A DNA stretch of 64,000 bases. It comes from WTFY01 sp965203725. GTDB taxonomy: Bacteria > Pseudomonadota > Gammaproteobacteria > UBA4575. The first letter of the stretch is position 1, and each line of letters starts with the position of its first letter. Location of the stretch: NCBI GenBank assembly GCA_965203725.1, contig CBDBDH010000002.1:372001-436000 (forward strand). Reading direction: 5' to 3'. The notes below the pieces were generated by a model. It did not search any database, was not told where the DNA came from, and worked only from the letters and a program-made list of their open reading frames with translations. Shown piece by piece: positions 53,715 through 60,430 of this stretch. The position numbers and the translations under genes were made by a program.

Positions 53715-55106
53715 ATGGAAACAAGCCGAGTAATCATAATTGGGGGGGGGGCCGCAGGCCTGAGTGCCGCCTACACTCTCAAGAAGCGCGGCATCGACCC
53801 TGTTCTGCTCGAGGCTAGCAGTCGAGTGGGCGGGCGCCTGGGCGGCGACAGGGTGGACGGGTTTTGCCTGGATGAAGGTGCAGACTTTTTCTGTTCGTCC
53901 TACGATGTTGCCTTTCGCATATGCGAAGAGCTGGGGTTGCCCCTGGTCCGCTCGAAAATGAATCTCGGCTGGTACAGAGAAGGCAGGTGGATCGTGACAA
54001 CGCCAGTCGATTCCTTCAACACCCTTGTCAAGAGCCTGGTGGCGTCCTGGAAGCTGAAGATTCTGTCGCCCCGGGAGATCTGGCCAAGCCTGAAGCTGAT
54101 CAAGTCGATCAAGGACCAGTCGGACTACCTGAATTTCGCCAGCGACTGCCGGATTGTCGAACTTGACGGCGAGGAGGATGCCGGCAGCTACATGGAGAGA
54201 CTGGGCCTGCCCGAGTCCCTGAAGGTGACGTTACGGGGATTTCTCGAAATGACGATGGGTCCGATCGAACAGATGGGCGCCGCGTACATGCAGACGTACC
54301 TGGCGGAAATGCTGCTGAAGCCCGATCAGATCTACGTGCCGGAGCAGGGCGCCGGCGCTCTGACCCACGCCCTGGCCAATGCGTGTGGAGACGCGATTCG
54401 CGTCTCCACGCCTGTCAGGCGCGTAATCGTGCAGGACGGAGTCGCAAAAGGCGTGGTCGTCGACGAAGGCCCCATTGAGGCGGACGCGGTCATCTGTGCC
54501 ACTTCCGCCTCGAAGGTGCCTGAAATCATTCCCGGCTTGCCGGACGCGATTCGCCGCACGCTCGGCACGGTCACCTACTCCAGCGGATGCCGAGTGGTAA
54601 TCGGTCTTGATCATCCACCGCTTCCCGCGGGCTGGAACGGAGCGTTGTATCCGGAAGACGACACGCCGCTCCTGCTGGACAGGTCCATCAACCTGCCTGC
54701 CTGCGCCCCCCCCGGCAAGAGCACTCTCGACCTGCTGGTCGGCTACAGGCGCACGGAAGAGCTGTTTCCGCTGGACGACGAGGAGATCGTGCGCCAGATG
54801 CTTCGCGATGCACGCCGGAACCCTCCACCCGGCTCCAGGCTCCCGGGCGACAACGAGGGGCTGTTTACCCGTGTGTATCGCTGGAAGGAAGCGGTTTGCA
54901 TGGGGCTGCCCGGCATGTTCCAGGCGGTGGCGGAGATGCGCCGTCGCCTCAACCGGGAGGTGGAGAACCTCTTTCTGGCAGGCGACTACATGCGGGTGCC
55001 CTCGGTAAACGGTGCTTTGGCCAGTGGCGTCAATGCCGCGGAGGAGGTCGCACAGCTGCTGGCATCGCGTAAACGGGGCGGTGGGGAAGCCAAGCCTCCA
55101 CGGTAG
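53715..55106 (+). CDS. FAD-dependent amine oxidase-like oxidoreductase
   Basis: 463 residues. The N-terminal dinucleotide motif VIIIGGGAAGLSAAYTLKKRG is followed by EASSRVGGRL, and the C-terminal FLAGDYMRVPSVNGALASG closes the FAD site, as in protoporphyrinogen oxidase, phytoene desaturase and monoamine oxidase relatives. The substrate is unknown. GAGGAGA lies 7 bases before the ATG at 53715; an ATG at 53709 is too close to it. A run of ten G encodes the Gly-Gly-Gly of the FAD motif. The RND exporter starts 5 bases downstream. Confidence 0.85.
   Translation: METSRVIIIGGGAAGLSAAYTLKKRGIDPVLLEASSRVGGRLGGDRVDGFCLDEGADFFCSSYDVAFRICEELGLPLVRSKMNLGWYREGRWIVTTPVDSFNTLVKSLVASWKLKILSPREIWPSLKLIKSIKDQSDYLNFASDCRIVELDGEEDAGSYMERLGLPESLKVTLRGFLEMTMGPIEQMGAAYMQTYLAEMLLKPDQIYVPEQGAGALTHALANACGDAIRVSTPVRRVIVQDGVAKGVVVDEGPIEADAVICATSASKVPEIIPGLPDAIRRTLGTVTYSSGCRVVIGLDHPPLPAGWNGALYPEDDTPLLLDRSINLPACAPPGKSTLDLLVGYRRTEELFPLDDEEIVRQMLRDARRNPPPGSRLPGDNEGLFTRVYRWKEAVCMGLPGMFQAVAEMRRRLNREVENLFLAGDYMRVPSVNGALASGVNAAEEVAQLLASRKRGGGEAKPPR
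53742..53751. repeat. G10 homopolymer in the oxidoreductase coding region
   Basis: Ten consecutive G at codons for Gly-Gly-Gly-Ala, ten codons into the gene. Long G-runs are prone to slipped-strand mispairing and could switch the gene on and off. Confidence 0.85.
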
Positions 55107-55111
55107 AGCCG

Positions 55112-57391
55112 ATGGAGCGCCACATCAATTTTATTCTGCACTGGCGGTGGCTGGTTGCCGGGCTTGCAACGCTGGTCATGGTCATCGCGGCGTCCGGTGC
55201 GCCTGGCATCACGATTTCCAGCAGTTATCGCGTACTGTTTGGCGAGGACAACCCCGACCTCCTGGCATTCGACAGGCTGCAGGACACCTATTCCGCATCG
55301 AGGTCCGCACTGATCGCGGTTTCCCCCCGGAAGGGCACGGTGTTTACCCGCGAGGCCCTTGCCGCCATCGAGGAACTGACCGAAGCCGCGTGGCAGACCC
55401 CGCACTCGATCCGGGTCAATTCGCTCACCAACTACTTTCACAGCGAAGCGGCCGGGGACGACCTGGTGATTGCACCGCTGGTAAGCGATGCGGCGTCCCT
55501 GGGGGATGCCGAACTCGACCGGATCAGGACCATTGCCTTGAACGAACCCGAACTCGTCGGGCAGCTCGTTTCGAGCGACGGGCGTGCGGCGGGGCTGGTC
55601 ATCAGCTTTACCCTGCCCGAGCCGGAGGAGCCCGCATGGGCCGAGATTTCAGACCATCTCGGAAACCTGCTCGGCGAGTCCCGGGCCGCCCATCCTGACC
55701 TTGCCTATTTCCTGACTGGCAACGTCATCATGAACCAGGCGTTCACCGACGCCGCGCAGGATGCCGAGAAATTCATCCCGATCGTGTTCCTCGTCATCCT
55801 GGCCATCGCGGCATTCCTCATGCGTTCGGCGTACGCCACCCTCGCCATTGCGGTCCTTCTCGTGTTTATTGTCCTGAGCACCATGGGAGTTGCGGGCTGG
55901 TTCGGTACGATGCTTACACCGGTCAGTATCAGCATGCCGATCATCATCATGACAGTTGGAGTTGCCCATGCAATCCACATCGTCACCATCATGCTGTCCG
56001 GCATGCGTCGTGGTCTGGAGCGGAATGCGGCGATAGCAGAAGCCCTTCGCAACAACGTGTATCCGGTGTTTCTTACATCCGCCACGACCTCGATTGGATT
56101 CCTCAGTCTGAATACATCGAGTTCACCGCCGTTCCATGTTCTCGGCAACCTGGTCGCGCTTGGCATGCTGTTCGCATTCGTCTATTCCGTGACGCTCCTG
56201 CCGGCGATGCTTTCAGTCCTGCCCATGCGCGCACCGCGCGCACGCGCCGGGACGACTCCCTTCTTCGACCGCCTCGGGGGTTTTATCGTTGCTCGCCGCA
56301 CACTACTCCTCTGGTCCAGTGTTCTGGTGGTCGCGGCGCTGGCAACCGGCATTCCACGCAATGAGCTAAGCGACAACTGGCTGCACCACTTCGATGAGCG
56401 CTACACCTTCCGCGCCGACACGGATTTCATCATCGAGAACCTGACGGGGCTGGACCAGCTTGAATACTCGCTGAGTTCAGGCCGCGAGAGCGGCATCACT
56501 GACCCCGAATACCTGCATGCGGTCGAGGCTTTTGCCGAGTGGTACCGCACCCAGCCCGAAGTGCATCACGTCTTTGCATTTACAGACATCATGAAGCGCC
56601 TGAACGAAAACATGCACGGGGATGATCCGGTGTTCTACCGGATTCCGGACGATTCCGACCTTGCTGCGCAATTCCTGCTGCTCTACGAGTTCTCGTTGCC
56701 CTTCGGTGCCGACCTCAATGACCGCATGGATATCGCCAAATCCTCGACGCGAATGACCGTCGTGCTCAAGGACACTTCGACGCGCGACCATCTCGACATT
56801 GATGCGCGTGCCCGGAACTGGTTGCGGGTCAATGCACCGGAACTCGCGGACTCGGCCTCGGGCTTCACCATGATCTCCGCCCACATGTCGAGTCAGAACA
56901 TCAGCAACATGCTGGCGGGCACCATTCTTGCCACAGGTCTCATTTCGCTGATCCTGATTCTGGTTTTCCGCAATGTCCGCGTCGGGCTGGTCTGTCTGGT
57001 GCCAAACTTCATCCCAGCGATCATGGCTTTCGGTCTGTGGGGGCACCTCGTCGGTCAGGTGGGGCTTGGCGCATCCGTAGTCACCGCGATCGCTATCGGC
57101 ATCATCGTGGACGATACGATTCATTTTCTTACCAAGTATCTGAAAGCCCGCCGTGAGGGGCTGCAATCGCCCGAGGCGGTTCACACTGTGGTTCGCACTG
57201 TGGGCCCGGCGCTGTGGGCTACCACCGCCATTCTGACCGCAGGCTTCTTGGTGTTCGCTTCATCCGGATACGAGCCCAACGCCGTGCTCGGCCTCCTGGT
57301 CGCCCTCACGATCAGCTTTGCGCTTATCGCCGACCTCGCGCTTCTGCCCGCCCTGCTCATGGCCATCGACCGGAGAAAGGCACGCCTATGA
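55112..57391 (+). CDS. RND-superfamily (MMPL-like) exporter
   Basis: A 759-residue inner-membrane transporter. Membrane helix 1 (WLVAGLATLVMVIAAS) leads to a periplasmic domain, then a cluster of helices (FIPIVFLVILAIAAFLM onward, ISMPIIIMTVGVAHAIHIV with GVAHAIH). The second half repeats the plan (AIAIGIIVDDTIHFLTKY). The Asp-Asp in helix 10 would carry protons. Such proteins export lipids or hydrophobic molecules with a lipoprotein partner. Operon with the upstream oxidoreductase; a following gene overlaps its stop but is cut short. Confidence 0.9.
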   Translation: MERHINFILHWRWLVAGLATLVMVIAASGAPGITISSSYRVLFGEDNPDLLAFDRLQDTYSASRSALIAVSPRKGTVFTREALAAIEELTEAAWQTPHSIRVNSLTNYFHSEAAGDDLVIAPLVSDAASLGDAELDRIRTIALNEPELVGQLVSSDGRAAGLVISFTLPEPEEPAWAEISDHLGNLLGESRAAHPDLAYFLTGNVIMNQAFTDAAQDAEKFIPIVFLVILAIAAFLMRSAYATLAIAVLLVFIVLSTMGVAGWFGTMLTPVSISMPIIIMTVGVAHAIHIVTIMLSGMRRGLERNAAIAEALRNNVYPVFLTSATTSIGFLSLNTSSSPPFHVLGNLVALGMLFAFVYSVTLLPAMLSVLPMRAPRARAGTTPFFDRLGGFIVARRTLLLWSSVLVVAALATGIPRNELSDNWLHHFDERYTFRADTDFIIENLTGLDQLEYSLSSGRESGITDPEYLHAVEAFAEWYRTQPEVHHVFAFTDIMKRLNENMHGDDPVFYRIPDDSDLAAQFLLLYEFSLPFGADLNDRMDIAKSSTRMTVVLKDTSTRDHLDIDARARNWLRVNAPELADSASGFTMISAHMSSQNISNMLAGTILATGLISLILILVFRNVRVGLVCLVPNFIPAIMAFGLWGHLVGQVGLGASVVTAIAIGIIVDDTIHFLTKYLKARREGLQSPEAVHTVVRTVGPALWATTAILTAGFLVFASSGYEPNAVLGLLVALTISFALIADLALLPALLMAIDRRKARL

Positions 57392-57534
57392 AGATGTTTG
57401 CAACGGCCCGCCTCCCTATCCGGATTCCACCCGGCAAATGGGGCAGGGCATCTTTCTACACGCTCACGGATTTCCCCGCGCAATATCTCAGCTTGGCGAC
57501 TGCCCCGCGTGAAGCGATTTCTCCCTGGGCGTAG
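57388..57534 (+). pseudogene. Truncated start of a third operon gene
   Basis: ATGA overlap with the RND stop starts a 48-codon frame (MKMFATARLP...). RND exporters of this kind are often followed by an outer-membrane lipoprotein-sorting gene. Here the frame runs into the integrase gene on the other strand and ends. The simplest reading is that the element inserted within the first few codons. The original gene product is not identifiable. Confidence 0.4.
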
Positions 57535-58388
57535 CGGGCCGGCATGTCGGGGGATTTCCAGCGCCCGCACACCTGCATGTCCACCAACGTAGCGCCCGCC
57601 CGGGCAAGCGACTGTGCCGAGCCCACGCGAAGCGAGTGTCCCGAGACGTTCTCCTCGATGCCCGCCTCGTGCGCACGGCGCTTGATGACCCGCATGACGG
57701 TGCGGGTGGACAGCCCGCACGGATGCACCACGTCCTTGTAGACCCTGCGGAAAAACGACCCGTCCGTGACCCGGGCCTTTGAGAGCCAGTGCTTCAGGTA
57801 CTTGACGGTGGGCCTGCCGAGGAACAGGGTGGCGCCCTTGCCTTCCTGGTCGGTCTTGCTGCGCCGGATGTGCAGGACACCGTCTCCCGAGGACATGAAC
57901 TCGACGTGTTCACGCTGCAGGGCGGCGACCTCGCTGACCCGCAGCAGGGCATCGGACATCACGGCGATGATCGCCGCATCCCGAAAGCCCGTGAGATCCC
58001 CGTCCTGGAACGCCACCCTGGCAATCCGGTCGGCGTCTTCCCACTTGAGGCCGTGTGCCTGGCCGTGCCCGACGTGGCTCATTTCCCGCTTGTACGCCGA
58101 CAGGGCGCGCTCGGTCAGTTCACCCACGACCGGATCCTTGCGCCCGGCCATGCGCGCCGAGAACCGGACCGCCGCAACGACCAGGCCCGCCGTGGCGGGA
58201 GCCTTTCCCTCGTTGAACAGGTGGGTCAGGTAAGCTGCGAGGCTGGCATCGTTCAGCGGGGATCTGTGGGCTTCGAGCCACGCCTGAAGCAGGTTCATGG
58301 CCCCCGTATACGAGCGGCGCGTATTGTCCGCAATCGAGCGTTCGATCAGTTCACGGGGCGTGACTTTCGTTGCAATGGCTTTGGTCAT
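57456..58388 (-). CDS. Tyrosine recombinase/integrase
   Basis: A 310-residue recombinase. The N-terminal SAM-like domain (NTRRSYTGAMNLLQAWLEAHR) is followed by the catalytic domain with Arg150 (DALLRVSEVAAL), Lys178 (RRSKTDQ), His251-x-x-Arg254 (SGHSLRVGSAQ), Trp277 (GRWKSPDM) and nucleophile Tyr286 (ARYAQGE). All catalytic residues are present. It begins inside the end of the upstream small gene (overlap 38 bases) and its own end reaches the interrupted RND operon. Confidence 0.93.
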   Translation of the reverse strand: MTKAIATKVTPRELIERSIADNTRRSYTGAMNLLQAWLEAHRSPLNDASLAAYLTHLFNEGKAPATAGLVVAAVRFSARMAGRKDPVVGELTERALSAYKREMSHVGHGQAHGLKWEDADRIARVAFQDGDLTGFRDAAIIAVMSDALLRVSEVAALQREHVEFMSSGDGVLHIRRSKTDQEGKGATLFLGRPTVKYLKHWLSKARVTDGSFFRRVYKDVVHPCGLSTRTVMRVIKRRAHEAGIEENVSGHSLRVGSAQSLARAGATLVDMQVCGRWKSPDMPARYAQGEIASRGAVAKLRYCAGKSVSV

Positions 58389-58617
58389 TCCGTTTCTCCT
58401 CGATGTAATCCCCGAGCTGCCGTCTGAGCTTGGCGATCCGTTCCAGGGTAATCTTTCCAGTGACTAGTTTTTTTCGGATGTAGTTGGTCCTCAGTACACG
58501 CATGCAGAAGGTGGACTCTGCCAGTCCGGAGAGTTCCACGGCCTGATCCAGCAGGGACAGGGTGGCGTTCACTTCACCCTGGAGGACTTCGCTGTGCGTT
58601 ACGTCGGCTGCATCCAT
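58351..58617 (-). CDS. Small helical protein upstream of the integrase
   Basis: An 88-residue frame, ATG at 58617, overlapping the integrase start by 38 bases, so probably cotranslated. LSLLDQAVELSGLAESTFCMRVLRTNYIRKKLVTGKITLERIAKLRRQL has helix-turn-helix-like spacing. It could be an accessory regulator or excision factor. No family recognised. Confidence 0.6.
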   Translation of the reverse strand: MDAADVTHSEVLQGEVNATLSLLDQAVELSGLAESTFCMRVLRTNYIRKKLVTGKITLERIAKLRRQLGDYIEEKRNDQSHCNESHAP

Positions 58618-59044
58618 TGGTTAAGACCCTTGTTGTTGATGGTGTGATCGGTCTGTGTGCTGTGCGTTTCCTCCCATGCGTCGGCGAACTCCCGGATGCG
58701 CCCGCACGCTGCGGAGCCTTCCGGGCACTACCCCAGGCCATGGATTCATCTGCGGGTTCCCCTGCCGCTTGCGTCAGGCGGAACGGGCCAAAGGTGCCGG
58801 GTCATTGCTACTTTCGCTGAGAACAGGAAGCTCCACCGATTCGCCTCGGGAATGAGACCAACCTCGTTCCGGTCACAGGCTGTTGTATTGAGTGGATAAC
58901 CCGGCATAACCGGCTTCCCAGCCAAAGTAGCACGATGGAGTATACCGAAACCGCAAAAACTTGTGAACATCAGGCCGCTCCGGCGACTGGCCCTCGGTGC
59001 GTCGGAAAGGGATCCACGGGATGGCGGTTTCCGGTCATCCGGGA
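58618..59044. other. Gene-free stretch in the integrase element
   Basis: 427 bases with only overlapping short frames and no ribosome sites or domains. Likely the control region for the small gene and integrase. No repeat structure recognised. Confidence 0.4.
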
Positions 59045-59242
59045 TCAGTGATCGGCCTGGCGGCTTTGCTCGACCTGCCGGTCGATCCATTCGTCGATTT
59101 CCGCTTCCAGCCAGCCGATGGCGCGACCGCCGAGCGGGATGGATTTCGGAAAGCGTCCCTGGTTGATCCGCAGGTAGATGGCACTGCGGGACAGCCCGGT
59201 GCGCGCCATGACCGCAGGAAGTCTCAGGATCGTATTGCCCAT
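59045..59242 (-). CDS. AlpA-family DNA-binding regulator/excisionase
   Basis: A 65-residue protein of the AlpA/MerR-like winged-helix family: LRLPAVMARTGLSRSAIYLRINQGRFPKSIPLGGRAIGWLEAEIDEWI. The helix-turn-helix (GLSRSAIYLRINQGRFP) and the GWLEAEIDEWI end are diagnostic. AlpA proteins activate integrase expression or direct excision in prophage-like elements, which fits the neighbouring recombinase. Confidence 0.9.
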   Translation of the reverse strand: MGNTILRLPAVMARTGLSRSAIYLRINQGRFPKSIPLGGRAIGWLEAEIDEWIDRQVEQSRQADH

Positions 59243-59348
59243 GTCTGTATGAACCTCAGGGGAACTCGTTGCACATCACGGGGCGATTATCGGGGCAGGG
59301 AAGACGCACCGCACCGCAATTGCGGTATAGGCGACCGCCATGGCGGTG

Positions 59349-60035
59349 CTACTGGGACTTGAGGGCGCGCCGGGCTTCGGGGAACTTGCGCTGCAGCGTG
59401 CGCTGCGAGAGGCCCTCGTGGCGGGGAAAGTGCTCGATGAGGGTCTCGATCAGGCGGGCCTGGCTGACATAGGACGGATGCGCATCGACCCCCTCGATCT
59501 CACCCCCGATGTAGTGCAGCAGTGCGGCGATGATGTGCTGGTAGGTGCGCCGCGAGCGCTCGTCCGGCAGCGCTTTCTCGGCCAGCGCTTTCTTCAGGGC
59601 ATCACACTCGGTCTGCAGGGCCTCGTGCGCCTCGGGGCTGACCGGGGGTGCTTCGGCCTCGCCGAACAGGAAGGCGGGCCGCTCGTCCGGGAACTGCTTT
59701 TCGATCCAGTTGCGCAGGTCGCGCCCCAGAATTTGCTTGTGCTCCAAACCCACCTGTCGATCTCTGGCAAGTCCTTCCGGGACCACGGCAGGCAAGGTGC
59801 GGTCGTGCAAGGCAAAGACGATGGCCCGGCACGCATGTTCAAGAAACTCATCGGTGGGGTGAACCAGGACGTACTTTCCCGCACCTTCCTCGGACAGTGC
59901 CGTGGCCTCCTGGAGGTACGCTTCCACCCGGTCCTCGGGCACACCGCACCAGAGCGCCGCAGCCCGGGGGATCGGGTAGATGGTGTAGAGTGCCCTCAGA
60001 TCTGTACTGGGGCCGACTTTTCTGGAGGATCCCAT
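59349..60035 (-). CDS. Element-encoded protein, unknown
   Basis: A 228-residue soluble protein. I do not recognise a family. The N-terminal half includes PIPRAAALWCGVPEDRVEAYLQEA (a DNA-binding-like helix pair). The C-terminal half has a helical, charged segment and ends with SQARLIETLIEHFPRHEGLSQRTLQRKFPEARRALKSQ, reminiscent of small regulator domains seen beside AlpA genes in genomic islands. Start ATG at 60035. Its promoter overlaps three CCTGT/ACAGG sites, so it is probably repressed or activated by a regulator. Confidence 0.75.
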   Translation of the reverse strand: MGSSRKVGPSTDLRALYTIYPIPRAAALWCGVPEDRVEAYLQEATALSEEGAGKYVLVHPTDEFLEHACRAIVFALHDRTLPAVVPEGLARDRQVGLEHKQILGRDLRNWIEKQFPDERPAFLFGEAEAPPVSPEAHEALQTECDALKKALAEKALPDERSRRTYQHIIAALLHYIGGEIEGVDAHPSYVSQARLIETLIEHFPRHEGLSQRTLQRKFPEARRALKSQ

Positions 60036-60078
60036 CAGACCGCAAGCCTCTCTTGCCTCAAAAACATCATCATTTTGG

Positions 60079-60118
60079 ATTATAGGGGACTTTCCTGTAC
60101 ATTACAGGACATAACAGG
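60079..60118 (-). promoter_or_regulatory. Promoter with three CCTGT operator-like sites
   Basis: On the minus strand the -10 is TATAAT (60079-60084). Upstream are ACAGG-type sites: CCTGT at 60094-60098, and inverse copies ACAGG at 60104-60108 and 60114-60118, spaced 10 bp. They overlap the expected -35 region, as a repressor site would. Confidence 0.5.
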
Positions 60119-60290
60119 AAATGCGCGAAAGCACTCCGCTGTGCACGGAAGGACAAGCCAGGGGGTTGAAAGCATTGCAACCATCCGTCGTGGCGGATGC
60201 TGCGCCTTGTCCATCACGACAGAGGCATCTTTAGCGATTCATGCAGCAAAACTCCCGGGTGGTGACGGGCATTGGAATCATCAGGGAGCC

Positions 60291-60384
60291 AGAAATGAAG
60301 AAGCCCGGCGTACCGGGCTTCTCAATTTTGTGACTCAGGTCTTATTAGCGGACTGACTTCAAATCTCAATGACCTCAGGCACGG
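60291..60384 (-). ncRNA. tracrRNA of the type II-C system
   Basis: Read on the minus strand, the anti-repeat (60348-60375) matches the CRISPR repeat in 26 of 28 positions, and both differences give G-U wobble pairs with the crRNA, so 28 pairs form. The sequence continues CTAATAAGACCTGAGTC, an AAUAAG-nexus hairpin (GAC-CTGA-GTC) as in type II-C tracrRNAs. It ends with a strong terminator stem. About 94 nt. The orientation is divergent from cas9. The 5' end is inferred from the -10 box. Confidence 0.88.
60300..60321 (-). terminator. Terminator of the tracrRNA
   Basis: A 9-bp stem GAAGCCCGG/CCGGGCTTC with a 4-base loop, followed on the minus strand by TTCATTT. It probably also forms the last hairpin of the mature tracrRNA. 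Confidence 0.8.
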
Positions 60385-60389
60385 TTCAG

Positions 60390-60398
60390 ATCATAACA
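60390..60398 (-). promoter_or_regulatory. Extended -10 of the tracrRNA promoter
   Basis: TGTTATGAT on the minus strand (hexamer TATGAT at 60390-60395), with TTGATG about 19 bases upstream as a possible -35. Predicted transcript start near 60384. Confidence 0.5.
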
Positions 60399-60430
60399 CA
60401 GGAAGCTATCCGGGCATCAAGCAAAACATC

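Noticed and set aside
57456..58427. Long plus-strand frame opposite the integrase
   Set aside because: It has no domain, whereas the minus-strand frame has all recombinase catalytic residues; typical high-GC shadow.
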